DNA from: Tetrahymena thermophila SB210
Taxonomy: Eukaryota > Ciliophora > Oligohymenophorea > Hymenostomatida > Tetrahymenidae
Direction: 5' to 3'
Length of the DNA: 64,000 nt
NCBI RefSeq assembly: GCF_000189635.1
Contig: NW_002476534.1
Location: 62,001 to 126,000, forward strand
Part shown: piece after piece, positions 14,920-28,100 of the stretch
How positions within the stretch are numbered: position 1 is the first letter of the stretch
Layout of the letters: every line of letters begins with the position of its first letter
Notes under the pieces: generated by a model
Told to the model about the DNA's origin: nothing
What the model saw: only the letters and a program-made list of their open reading frames with translations
Database searches by the model: none
Program-made: the position numbers and the translations under genes

Positions 14920-17604
14920 ATGTATGAAAATTCATTAAATTACGAGGGAAATTCTCTTCATAATTCCATCTAATCTCAGAACTTTGACTCAACATATTTT
15001 CTACCTTGTAGTTAGAATCAGTTCCAAGGCAGCTATCAAGGCCTTAATAATCCCCATCACCAGATAAAAAAGAAAGATAAAGCAAATAAAGATAGAGATC
15101 GCTACATAGGAACTATTAATTAAAGGCAATATTTTAACTCTCTCACTTTTAATATTCCTAAGCCAACTATAAGCAAACAGAAGAATTAATCTAAATCACA
15201 TAAGACCCCAATTTAAAACTAACTTTTATATAATTTAACTTATACAAATAACTAAAATACGAATCACAGAAGATTCTAATCTCCTCAAAACCCAAGAGGT
15301 ACTCGCTCCCGCCCATAGCAACTTCAAATAACTTAAAACAATTAGACTTCTTAAAACCCTGCTACTGCTCTAACTCCTTTGTAAATTGAATTCTCCACTG
15401 TACTATCTCAAACTAATCTTTCAGTTACTACATCATAGTAATAGCAGAATAACTTTTAAAGCGCCTAATCATACTCTTCATCTAATCTCTAAAGCTCAAA
15501 TCTATAGATAAGAACTGCCTAAAGAATTTCTAAATCTAATTACTACTCTTGTACAAATATGGATTAAGAAGACTTATATGAAGAGGACAGTATAATAGAG
15601 TCAAAGGAATTGCAAGAGGAACTCTAAAATGAACAAAACTATTAGTACATTTAACTTTTAAAAAAATTTGAAGAATCACCGCTGTCAAAAAACTCTCCAT
15701 TTTTCAACAGAGGATGTGAAACAGCTGTAAAAAGAAAAATACTTAATTTTTCTACAAACGAAATCAGCGATGACATGAAGAAGGTTTTCTCCATGCACTC
15801 ATTATCTAATCTAAATGAATAAGGAAGTAATTTTATTTATTCTACAATTAATGAAACTGCTGAAATGGTGTAGCACGAAAGTATTTGTGCGAAAACAAAC
15901 AATACTAGTAACTCTCGAGGCAATCTTCAAAACTACAGCATGAGCTAACCCCCTTAACTTATAGGCACAATTTAACTTGTAGAAAATATAATTGAAGATG
16001 ACTTCTACTAGAATATTTTAGACTGGAATAGATAAATGAGTATTGCAGCAATGGCTGAAAAATAGATTATCCACTTGACAGATTTCAAAACTTAGCAAAA
16101 AGACTCCCTTTTATCAAATTCAATGCAAGTTTGCCATATTGACTATCTCCCACTTTTCGATAAGCTCCTAAATTAACAAATTGGCTGCAACAATTGCAAT
16201 TAAACCTAAAGTTGGAGCATCAATTCTTCTACTCACTTTCTCTCATCATAAAAAAAGCGAAACTACAGGAACTCATCTTCACGCTACGATACTCTTTAAG
16301 TGCTCAGCTCAAACAGTTTGCAGACCCACTCACTTGCTCTTTAATCATTAAATAATCTCAACTGCATCCAAAATGAGGAAACCTAATCGTAAAATGAAGA
16401 AACAGAAATATCTGAAATAAGCAACCAAAATGATTATGAAGAATGCAAGAGAAATGAGACATCTACAAAAAATAGCGGTTTGAAGGATCACGTTTTAGAA
16501 AATAATACAGAAACAGAAGTTGATGGGTAATCTATTAACATTTCATGCTTTAATTTAAATACACCTTCACCAGATAACTAAGAAATAAAATAGTAATAAT
16601 CTTGCAATTAACTAACCAATCACATAAATATTTAATCTTTTTTCCCAAATCCTATTTCACCTATTATTCCAAATGATAAAAACTTTTATTCTGTTTTAAA
16701 ATTTTCTCCTTCAGGCCATATTCTAGTTGCTGGAAGAAGCGACGGAGTCATTGAAATCTTTGATGTTGATAAAAAGCAATCTATTTTCGTAGCTAGATGC
16801 CACTCAAACATTGTTACTTCTATTTCCATTAATAAGACTTTCGTAGCTACTGCTTCCAAAGACTCAAAAGTAGTTATATTTGATATTAAAGATTTGCATA
16901 ATATTTCTTTGAGCGCATTCTTATCTTCTAGAAATTGTTCAAGCATCCTCTGCTTAGAGTGGAATCCTTTATCTGAAAATACACTAGCCGCATCAACCGA
17001 ATCCGGACATATTAATCTTTACAATATTCTGAAAGATAACAAGAATGCTTACAAAGAATTTCAACTTAAATTATCCAGCATAAAGACTTTCTCTTGGCAT
17101 CCTTCCAAAAGAGGAATTTTACTTGCAGGATCATTAGATGGATTTTTATTCGTGATTGACCTTGAATAAAAGCTGATATAACAAAAAAAGAAAATTCTTA
17201 ATCATATTTACAAAATTATATTTTCACCCAATTAAAGTGACAGGTTCGTTTGTCTAACAGGCCATTAACCAGAAATTAATAATAGTAATAATCAGATCCG
17301 TAGCGCTATTTCTCAAAGTAATCTAAATAATCTTCAATAAAATTTAAGTAACCAAGAAATCATCAACGATAACCTTGCATCTCAGCAAGGCAGCATGCTT
17401 GTCTTGAGTTACCCTCAAATCAATAAAATACATCATGTCTCAGTAGGAGACAAGAGAGCTTGCTAAGGCATTCTTTCTCATGATGGATCTAACATATACA
17501 CCTTAACGAAAGAAAACTTGCTTAAATAATGGAAGGTATTCAAAGAGCCACAATAAGAGAGCTCAAGTTATTCAATACTAAGTAGCGCTTAAGAGCTAAG
17601 GTGA
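14920..17604 (+). CDS. WD40 protein related to Cdc20/Cdh1 (APC/C activator-like)
   Basis: A single uninterrupted ciliate-code frame of 894 residues runs from ATG 14920 to TGA 17602-17604. Residues 1-585 are rich in Ser, Asn, Gln and Thr. Residues 59-64 (RDRYIG) lie where Cdc20/Cdh1 proteins carry the C-box (consensus DR-F/Y-I-P), so this may be a decayed copy. Residues about 585-885 form WD40 blades: VLKFSPSGHILVAGRSDG, IVTSISINKTFVATASKDS, CLEWNPLSENTLAASTESGH, TFSWHPSKRGILLAGSLDGF and, last, GILSHDGSNIYTLTKENLLK followed by QWKVF. The last blade resembles the Cdc20-family ending (SPDG...T...L..W.VF). A C-terminal Ile-Arg tail, used by activators to dock on the APC/C, is absent (it ends QELR). 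It could be an APC/C activator paralogue or an unrelated propeller protein. The WD40 fold is secure; the Cdc20 link is moderate. Confidence 0.75.
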
Positions 17605-20600
17605 AATAATAAATAAATAAATACAATAAAAATAACAATAAAATATTTAAATTACAAATAAACTAAATACTATTGAAAAAAAAGACTAATAAATAAATAA
17701 GTAAATATCCATTCCCTCAACTAATTTAATCAAAGAGAAAATTCGCATTTGATGATTTAAAAAGCAAGATTAAAAGATTTTGCTTTTTTTAATTAAGATT
17801 TTTAAACAAGATTTAAAATGAAATAGTAAAAAAAGTTAAGTTAGGAGTTAGACTTAAGATATTTCTAAGAATATAGACAAAGCAACCAACAAATTTTTGT
17901 TGTGTTTTTTAATTTATAATTATATTGGGGAGACAAATAGACAGATAGATAGATAGACAGACAGAGAGATATACTATAAACAATTAAAATCAGATAAATA
18001 AACAATTCATCACAAAATAAAAAACAATCAGACTCAATATTTCAATCAATTTAAAAAAGATAATTTTCCCCCTTAATAATCAAATAATATATCTATTAAT
18101 TTAAAATACATCTAACTTAGCTTAACAAACACTTAATTTTCTCTCATTATACTCTTTTAATCTCCAACTCTAAATCAAATTAATAATATTTATAATAAAA
18201 TGCATTAATAATTTACCATGTAAAAATCTTACTTTATAAAAAAGCTATAATTTAAATAAATAAATTGTAATTTATTAATTCTAAAATACCACATTTGATT
18301 GTGTCAATAAATAAATAACAAAAAAAGCAAGTAGACAAGTCATAGAGATTTCATTTATTATCTATATTTATTTATCTAATCACAAACAAAAAACTTTCTA
18401 ATCGAATACTTACTTACTTACTATTTAATAATAACTCATTACTCAACTCTCAGCACACAAAGTCTTAATTGAATTTTTTTTTAAGATTAAATAACTACAA
18501 GAAGACTCAACAAATAACTTATCTAAATGTAATAAATAAATACTAATACTATATATATAAAATCTATATGTTACTCATATTTTATATTTAATTTATAATT
18601 TTAAAATAAAATAAAATCTAAATCTCCCTATGTTAATAAAGTCTTCTTTTAAGAAGAGCGTATTTTTTTAACTTTATGTTTATTTCTTTTATTGATGTAT
18701 ATATTCAATTAATTTTTTAAATTTATTCATTTTTTAATTGATTACTCTTTTTAATATTGTTTATGATTAAAAATTTCAATTTATAGTTAATAATTTAAAT
18801 CACTTTTATTCAATTTTCGAAATATTAAAATTTTTGGTTGCAAAATAAATTATCTTGGAATTTCAAGTTACTTTAATTATCACCAATTTTATTAAGCACT
18901 TTTATATATTTATTATTCTTCAAAGATACCAATAACGCATACTATTTTTCTATTACTTGTCTTTTTTAAATATTATTTTCTTAAAATGCAATAGTATATA
19001 TTTAGCTTTAAAATAAATAAAGTATTTGTTGTGTAGATTTTATTACAGAATGCTTTTAACTTACAGTTTTAAATTTTAGAACTATTTTATACTATATTTT
19101 ATTTGGTAAATTCTGAAAAACTATAAATTTAGCTATCAACGAATTATATTTTTTAGATATAACTTATTATCAAGAAAAAGACAAACAGTTAGTTGTTATT
19201 AAAAACAATAAATTATAAATGCACTTTATTTTACTGGAATAAATTAATTAATTTACAAATTTTAAATTTCTTTTGTATTGATTGTAAATAAAATGAGAAT
19301 ATGAAACTTTTAATATTCTTCACATCTGATTTTATAAAGATTTAAAATATTTTCACCTAATTTATAGATTTTATATTATTTTCTTACTAAAAAACATGAC
19401 AAAATTTAAGTACTAAAAGATTAATCGAATAATAAAAATAATATCAAAAAATTTAAAAATTATTTAAGTGCATTAAAATATGCCAGCGTATATCAATCAA
19501 TCTGTCTTGTTATTCACCAAATTATTACTTAATTTAATTGTTTCTTATTGTAGCAATAAAAACCCAAGATTAATATCCTTATTTTCTAGTTTGAAAGGAA
19601 GAAAATATTAACATTACTAATAAAACGTAAATCAAGCATAAATTTTACAATCTATTTCAAATCATAATTGCTAATAGAAAGCTTGATGAAAGTGCTCTAA
19701 CATATTTTATTAACTTTAGTTGATTGATAAAGATAATATTCCCATTCAATAGACAACATAAAATATACTTTTTCATAAAAAAAGAGAAATTTGTATGATT
19801 TATAATGTGAGATTATATTTATCAAGGGATATTAATAGAAACCAAATTTTTCTTTTATTAATTTAAAATTTTTTTATTTTAAAATAAGAGATGGATTTTA
19901 CCTTAAAATGTATCTATATTTATTTAGTTCACAACCAAAATATAATTAGCAAGTATTCTATTACTAAATGCATCAATTATTTAATTAGAATTGCATAGCT
20001 TTTTATTTGGCTATTCGTGATTACAAATATTTTTATAAAAAAAATAAAATTTTAAAAGGGTTATTTATTTAAATATTTTATTTTTTTGTTTAAAATCTTC
20101 CAAAATGGAATATTCAATTTTAATTAACTAATTTAACTATATTCTATATTTAATCATAAATTTGAGTTAGTAATAAAATACTCATTATAAGCAAACTTTT
20201 ATGTATAAATTTATAAATATTTTCATTCTGAAATCAATTTTTGTTAATAAATGTAATGTAATTCTTATTTATTAAACAATCTTAATTTAAAATTTATTTT
20301 TCATTTTTATTCTTTTTTTATGAAAGTTATTTTTTAGATCACATTCTTTAAGTATTATTGATCAAAAAATTAATACAGTATAAAAAAATAAGAAATTATT
20401 TGATTGAATATATTTATAATTAACTAGTCAACAAAACAATCTATTAATTTAGATTTAAGAGAAATTTAAGTATAAAATATATTATAAAAAAATTCTAAAT
20501 TAAAATTAATAAATTATAATTTTAAGATAAAAATGATGATTTGCTTTTTAGATATTTAAATAATTAGGTTGTAGCTTTTATGATGTTTACTTATTAAATT

Positions 20601-20871
20601 TTTATTTAAATTTTAAAAAATTAAAGTAAATAAAACTGAGAAAAATATTTTAAATAGCTCCTTTATGAAATAAATTTTAGTAAATAAAAATCAATAATTA
20701 TCTTTAAAAATAAAAAATCATTATAAAATTTTTAAAAAAATAATAAAAAATAAATTGATCATAGATATGATATTGATTAAAAAATATATACAATTAATTT
20801 GATTTAATAAGATTGGCTTTTATTTACTGCAAAATTAATTGAAATTAAGTAAAGATACACTTTAAAAAAGA
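17605..20871. other. intergenic region without genes
   Basis: About 3.3 kb of AT-rich DNA between two genes on the + strand. Apart from a GATA/GACA tract at 17931-17972 it shows only A/T homopolymer and TAAA/TTTA runs. I see no frame or RNA gene in it. Confidence 0.6.
17931..17972. repeat. GATA/GACA microsatellite
   Basis: A tract of agac, agat and agag units (for example acagatagatagatagacag) about 330 bp downstream of the WD40 gene. It is preceded by one ttgggg hexamer at 17925-17930. It is a simple sequence repeat. Confidence 0.8.
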
Positions 20872-23800
20872 ATGTTCTACAAAGATATTTGCTTTAAGCT
20901 TTTAAATGGTAGTTTAGGCAGAAAATAAAGATTTTCATATTTAGATATTGTTTTAAATAGATAGAATCATTTTAAAAATAGTTTTTCTAGTATTCCTTCA
21001 TTTTAATTTAGTTAAGTAACTAATACAATACAAAATAAAAACCCTCATATAAATAGCGTAGGTGAAACACCTTTAATCAGATGGGATAAAGTTTTATCAG
21101 CAAAAGCTATTTACGGAGTATTAAATAAGTTTAAAATTCCTACTGTAGTAGGTGATCAAAAATACTTTTACGTTTAACAAATGTAGTTATACACTGCTAT
21201 TTTTAATTTAAGCTAGGTAGAAGATCTGCAAGATAATTTATTTGAAGTTTTTGTAAAATTGCACAATTCTGCAATTTAAAACCTGGCTAAAATGAAAAGC
21301 TAAACACAATATAAGAACGATAGAATTTTTAATAATTTCTGCATTGCTCTTTTTAAAGCTTAGATCTTACTGAAGAAAAAGAATATTTCATTGGAAAAAA
21401 ATATTTAGAATGATACATTATTTTTGTAAACACTTTTATCAGATAAGATTCCTGTACCTAGCTTTATGTCTGAAGTAATTCCTTATCTTTCTTTTGAAGA
21501 ATTAAAAGAATGCTGCAGCATACTTCTTTAAACTAATTAAGCTGACTTGATAATTAAAATAGTCAACACACCTACTCAATACTTAAGTGTAGAACATAAA
21601 AATTAGCTATAATCAGAATATTTAACTTTCATACATCCCTAAAAGTTCTCTTCTCTTAACTATTTAATGCAATACTTTGATTTTAATTTATAAGTAGTAT
21701 TAAATAATTAATAAGTTTCTTCTATGGAGTCAGAAAGTGCCTAGCTCAGATGCTTAGAAGCTATAGATGTATTCTTTAAGAATTTAACCGTGTAAAAGAA
21801 TTTGAACACTTAGATTTCTAAAATAAAATCCTTCTTACAAATGATTTAAATGAGCAAGTTTTAGGTTAGTAAATAATAAATTTTTACACTTGAAAAAATA
21901 TTTTCCAAAGCTGAAGAAACAAATTCCTCATCTCAGCACATTATTTTAGATATAATTTAACACTTAGAAACTCTCTCATTCTTGGAAGAAGATAAGTAGG
22001 AAATTCTAGATTACTTAGATAGCTAAAAAAGCAAACTTTTAGAAACATTAGCAAGTTCATAACTCAAAGCACATAATGACCAATAAAATTATATAATAGC
22101 AGAGCTTAGTCAAAAGATTTAGGGAGTTGAAGATTAAGAACACATTAAAAATCATAAGGAATTTTAATAAATTCAAGAGATTATGAATAAATGTGTTAAA
22201 ATATCTGACATAATTTAACTGCTCTTAACCGTTTCCAAATCTAATAGACAAGCTGCTAAATTATTAGTCTAGCCAGACATTTTAGCACTCATTTGTGAAA
22301 ATGTTATATTCATGAATTAATCTTCCTTCTCTAAATTAATTGCACTCAATAATAGAGTCTTAGATATCCCTATAGAGCTTATGATTTAGTATATCTAGAA
22401 GAATTATCAAAATTTTTCTCCTCTTCTGTTAACATAGACACTTTATTTAATCTCCAGCTCCAACACTTAGAGAAATTATGGTAAACAAATAAATAAATAA
22501 ATAAAAAATTAAATTTAATTCATTAATTGCAATATTTTTATTATTTCATAAAATATTTCTAATACTTATTTTGTTAGAAATATCAAACAAAATTATAATG
22601 ATAAAATATACTAATAATTATTAATTAATATTTTATTTTATTAAAATTAGATGCCTAAGAATTGATTGTGAAGATAATTAAAGATATTAATAATATGAAA
22701 GATAAATTATAATATGAAGAACTTAATTTGCTCTTGAAATGCTGTTAATTTATAAAAATGGAAGCTCAATTATATATAATATAGGATATAATTGAAAATA
22801 TTTCAAATCAAAGAATAAATTAAGAGCCTAAATATGCAAATATGCTATTTAATCTATTCTAACACAAGATCTTAAAGCAAGGACTACAGTCTAAGTATGC
22901 TTAAAATCAGATAAAGCAAATAGCTGAACTAATATAGAATAAGGATATCACTAAATTTGATTTAGATTTGCTAAGTTTAGCTCTTTTAGTTTAAGCTACA
23001 AACAAATTTAGTTATGACGAAAATTCTTAGGTTATAAATAAATTCTTTTTAGAATAAGCAAACAAATACTTTGATAAAGTTAAATCTGAGTAATTAGCTT
23101 ATATGTACATTAGCGTCATTTAGGCTTCCTTTATTATACAAAATTCAAGTAAAATTTTAATTTTCTAAATATAAATCTGAATTAAAAATATTTAAATTGA
23201 TTTAATATAAAAGATAACACTTAGTTAATAGAAAGATATGAAAAATAAATCCTCAAGAATTTGAATTCTGGCAATAGGTACTAATCCATTAAGTTTAACT
23301 AGGTTGTTAAAGTAATGCATGAATTAAGCAAAGTATTTCACTTATTAGATAACCAAAGGAAGAGCTTCTTGTCATAAATTTATTAAAAGACACTTTAAAT
23401 TTACAAGGTAGACTAAGATTATGGATTGAGTATTTGGATTTTTTGGTAATAGTCTTTAATTTGTAATAATATAGATCAGTATGTGAATTTATACAATTTA
23501 ATAAAAGAGAATATAATTACAGTTGCTAAACATGAATTAAATAATTAGTTAAATTAATCAGTTAAGCTAAAATAATATAAACAAAGCATGGTTAATCAAG
23601 TTCAAGAAATCACAATTATTTAGCTCTATCAATCATTGTATTACTATCAAGTCAATGAATCTTTATATAAAAAAAATCCTTATCTACATGAAGAAATTTA
23701 AAGAATATAAGAAATTATTAACCAAAACAGTGTTATCTAAAATTATTAAAGAGCTCAGACTGTAAAGCACTCTTCGAATACTGAGTACAGCATTAGTGTA

Positions 23801-24097
23801 GTTATTAAAAAGGCCCTAAAGGAATTGAATCTAAATTATCATAACTTAGAAGAACAAAGGATAGAAAATATTTTCTTTGTCGATAACTATATATAAGAGT
23901 TGAATTTGATAATTGAGTGTCATGGATTTTAGCATTTCGTTTAGTAGAGCATATACTACAGTGAATAAGCTAGAAATAAATACATTTAATCTAAAGGATA
24001 TAAAATAGAAATTATTCCTACTTTTGACTGGATCAATCTAACCCAAGAAGAGCAACTCAAAAAAATGATTGAAATTATCAGCAAATACACAAAATGA
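20872..24097 (+). CDS. RAP-domain protein, probable mitochondrial RNA factor
   Basis: Three exons (20872-22480, 22651-23148, 23232-24097) encode 990 residues. The C-terminus, about residues 913-985, is a RAP domain: NIFFVDNYIQ, LNLIIECHGFQHF, YYSEQARNKYIQSKGYK and IEIIPTFDWINL. It has the restriction-endonuclease-like strand order, the ECHG...HF core and the closing W of the family. RAP domains occur in FASTK proteins and in many alveolate organelle proteins, where they act in RNA processing, stability or translation. The N-terminus (MFYKDICFKLLNGSLGRKQR) is basic and hydrophobic, as expected for a mitochondrial presequence. The middle is helical and Leu/Gln-rich, and may be degenerate helical repeats. 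The start is the first in-frame ATG after an AT-rich leader. The third exon uses the acceptor gttaatag, the only one that keeps the frame. Confidence 0.82.
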
Positions 24098-25175
24098 GCT
24101 ACTAAATAAAAAAAGCTTTAAATGGATTTAATTAAATTTTTAATTATCTCAATAAAATTAAATTCAAAATAAGTATTAAATTTTGCTAAAAAATGAATAT
24201 TCAATGCTAATTTAATGAAAAATAAATAATCTAAAATTTTATAATTTATTAATTATCTTATTTTAAATTCATTGTTTTTTATTAGAATTCATAAATAAAT
24301 ATGTATTCAAATCTTTTTTTTAAAAAAAATATCTAATTCTTAAGCATTTATAGAATGCAACTATGGCAATTTTTATACTATTCTATATAAATTTTTTTTG
24401 ATAGTTCAAAATACTTATTTCTTTTTACAATAATTTTATCTTTTTACTAGTTTTTTTTATTTATAATTTTTGAAACTTATTCTTTTTATTTTAATTTTAA
24501 CCATTTTTTAATATTTTTATTGAGAAATAAATTTGCTACTTTGTTTTGAAATTCATTGAATTAATATATTGTTTTGGTTTTAATTAAATTTTCTATTTAT
24601 TAATGTAAAATAATTTCTGATCTCTTTCAAAAAAGATGTTTTTTTTTAATTTGTGTTAATTTTAATAGATTAAATAAATAATTATCTTTCAATTTTTATG
24701 ATTTAAGCAGATTTCGTATTTGTTTGCTTAATATTATAAAATAAAAAGAAATTCTAAAAAATATCTAATCTACCCAATTAAAATTTGATTTTGATTTATA
24801 TTTTGTCATTTATTCTATGTCTAAAATAAAAATGCATTTTAGCTTCTAAAAATTCTTAGATTATTGCTAAAAAATTTATAGTTTTAATATTTAATGGCTA
24901 ATTAAGATTGCATCTAAATTGGTTGGTGAAAAAAGTAAATAGATCTCACACTAACACTTTTTTTCAGTAAAAGAAAAGAAAGTCATTTAGTGTGTTAGTG
25001 GTTTTTATATAATTAAATTTACTTATTATACTTAGAATTTTTGACTTATATCATAATATTTAGAAAAATTGAATAGCTTAAAGATATTTTCAATTGAGTT
25101 ACAAATATTATTTGAACTTTAAAACGTTTTTAAATAATAAACTTATTTATAAATAACTGGCTGTTTAAAATAACA
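24098..25175. other. intergenic region with one imperfect hairpin
   Basis: About 1.1 kb between two + strand genes. The only structure I see is an inverted repeat at 24949-25000, about 175 bp upstream of the next start codon. The rest is T-rich and A-rich filler. Confidence 0.6.
24949..25000. repeat. inverted repeat, possible hairpin
   Basis: The arm cactaacac (24949-24957) is complementary to gtgttagtg (24992-25000) across a 34-nt purine-rich loop. The arms are more GC-rich than the surroundings. It might be a regulatory site for the gene starting at 25176, or chance. Confidence 0.4.
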
Positions 25176-28100
25176 ATGAGCTATACAAAGCCTTCTTCAT
25201 TTACGCACTTAGATAGTGTTTATTTAAACAGGTAATTTTATTGCTTCCGTAACAATGTGTTTAATCGATTTTATATTTATAATAATAGTAAAAATCCATT
25301 TTAAGATAAAAAAAGTAGCATAGGTAATCTCACTTTAACGGTTACTAAAGCTTCTTTGATTGAGTCTGGAGCTAAAAGCTTTGCAGATATTGATTAGAGT
25401 ATTAAAGATCCAAATAAAAATGTTACTTTGCCCAGCTTAGATGCTTTTCCATAAAGCTTTAAAAGTAGAGTTAGTCCTAGCACAAGTGTTAAAAGAGTTT
25501 CAAACATCCAAAAATTCGATAATCAATTATAATCTTACTTTTTATCAACAAAAAAAAGTGGTGGGTTTTTCAGTTAACTATAGACTTAAGCTCCTCCTTC
25601 TCCAGAAAAATAAGATAGAAAAAATAACTCATAATATAGTTTTAACCCATAATTATCTTCAAATAATTAAATTTCTTTGAGCAATCTAACTGAATTGAAT
25701 TTTTATGGTAACTCTTAAAATATATTGAGTCTTCCAGCTGAGATAAGTAAGTAAAATGCAAGGAGCTTAGATAAACATTAGGAGCTAAATAAATAGAAAA
25801 ATCAACAAAGTTAAAACTATTTTAACTTATCAAGATAATCAATAAGATAACCTTAAATTTTAAAAATTGATGTCTTAAAGGATAAATAAAAGATAGTATA
25901 ATTAATTAATAAAGATAGAAAAGAAAAATTAACCAAAAGTTAAGTTGGATAAATTAGGCAGTCAGCTGATAGTATTGTAGAGAAGGTTAAATGTGAAGAA
26001 AAAAATTTTTATGTTAGTTTTTCCATTTTAGATACTTCTGCCCATAGATTGTTAAAAAATGTAAAGTGTAATGAGTAAAATAAAGTTAAGAAAAGATAAA
26101 ATATCAGTCCAAAAAAATCTTTTATTGATGTAATATAAACAACTTAAAAAGAAAATAATGTAGCAATATAAAATGATTAAAGTTAATGTGAAAACCACGA
26201 AAAAAATATTATTGAACATAATTAAATAACAGACAACGATACCTATTAAAATAGTGAAAATTATATTAAATAAGAATTATAATAATAGTAAGATATTTAA
26301 TTTGAAGCTTTATAGCAAAGCAATGCCAAAATTTCAGAGATATCACCTAGAGTAGAAATAATATCAGAAACGGAGTAGAAAGAAGAATAAAATGTTGTAG
26401 TCGATGAAGTAAGTTATTTTTTTTAGTTTAGTAAATTTTTAAATAAATTCTAATTTTAGTAAAAAGAACAGGAAAATCAAACTGAAAAAAACATTAAATA
26501 CGAATCTCTTCTCTCACCAATTTAAGAACTCAATTCTTTTAAATAATCAAATGATAACTATAAAAGGGACAGCTTTTATCTTAAAAATGATTAATACTTA
26601 TCTGATAATAATAGTGAAATCAAGTAAGTTTATTTAAAAATATTTATTCAAAAAAAATATGAAATTATAAAAAAGAATTAGTTAGTATGAAAGTCAAAAT
26701 TAGGATAGAAAAACGAGCGTCTTTAAGGCTAAAGACTAAGACTTCTTAACAGTTACAGTGATAAGTCCAAAATAACTCAATTAAGAAACAGAGAATCAAC
26801 ACTTAAGCATTTTAAAAATTCCAATAAAAACTGAATTAAGTGAATAAAATAGCCTTAAATTGGAAGAAGATTTAAAAAGAAAAGATGAAAAAGAAGATAG
26901 CAATTCTATATCTCCTTATTATTAGTCGAGAACACCTGCTTCAAGACATAGTGATAAAAACGTTTTGTTTGATTTAAGCCAGGATGTATAGAAACAAGAT
27001 AATACTCCTGCTAATTCAGTTAAATCAGTTCAAATTTAAGGAATTCTTAAAAAGAAAACTCTGCTTTCAGTAGATGGAACTGATTAATCTGAATCTGATT
27101 TGACTGCTACAAATAAATAAAATAAAATAAAATTTAGTAATATTTAGAGATAAAAAACTGTTAATACAAAACAATCTCCTAGAAAATCATACTTCAAAAG
27201 CTTTTCTTAAGCTATAAATGATAGTAACAGTCAAAATAGTTAAAACGATGAAGACGATATTCATGTTTATAAATAGAAATCAGATCAGAATATAAAAGAT
27301 AAGAAAAAATAGAAATAAAAATAAGTTCATCCTCCTTCTTCAGAGTATGCAGATGATGAATTCAAAGATAGATCTGAATCAAATATATCAGAAAATACTT
27401 CTTTTTCAAAATTAGATGTAAAGATAAAGAAGGGCTACAAAAGATCAGAAACAAATTAGAAGTCTGATGTTTCAATTGAGGATTATTCTCCAAATTATAA
27501 ACAAAATAAATTTAAAGGTAATTATAAGAAATACAAATCACATCAAAAAATAGAGGAAGATGATATTTTGAATGAGTACAATTTGCAAAGAAAATCAGCT
27601 GGAAACATTCAAAGTATGAAAAGCATTTAGATGAAGAAAAAGAAAAATTTTAATAAGAATGAAAAAAGTAAATCTAAAAATTAACTGAAGGGTAGTTCGT
27701 CAGAAGATTTTGATGACGATGACATAGAAAGTCTATATGAAAATATGGTAAATAATGATGCCAACAATGAGAGTTCATAAACAGACATAAACTAAGATGA
27801 AATATTTAGAAAAAAAAAGAGTAAAAGATACTCTGTTTAAATAAATGATTTAGCTGAATTTGTTGAAATGGAGCAATAGCACGCTCTGTCGATAGGATCA
27901 ATTGCATCGCTCTTTATGAAGTTACATAAAGCTAAAAAAAGAGCTTTAATTCATTTAAAAAGTTAACCAGCTGAGCCAATTCGTATTAACGAGATTGAAA
28001 TGAGTTCATGTTCTGATTTAGAAAATTTAAGCATGTTGAAAAGCACAAATAAAAAGGATGGGAGTTAATCTAACTTTAATGATTATTGTGAAGAATATGA

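Noticed and set aside
16686..16946. 86-codon standard-code frame on the minus strand
   Set aside because: It is antisense to the first WD40 blades of the gene at 14920-17604, where the + strand frame has clear homology.
17925..17930. ttgggg, the Tetrahymena telomere repeat unit
   Set aside because: A single copy only; telomeres and interstitial tracts would show many tandem units.
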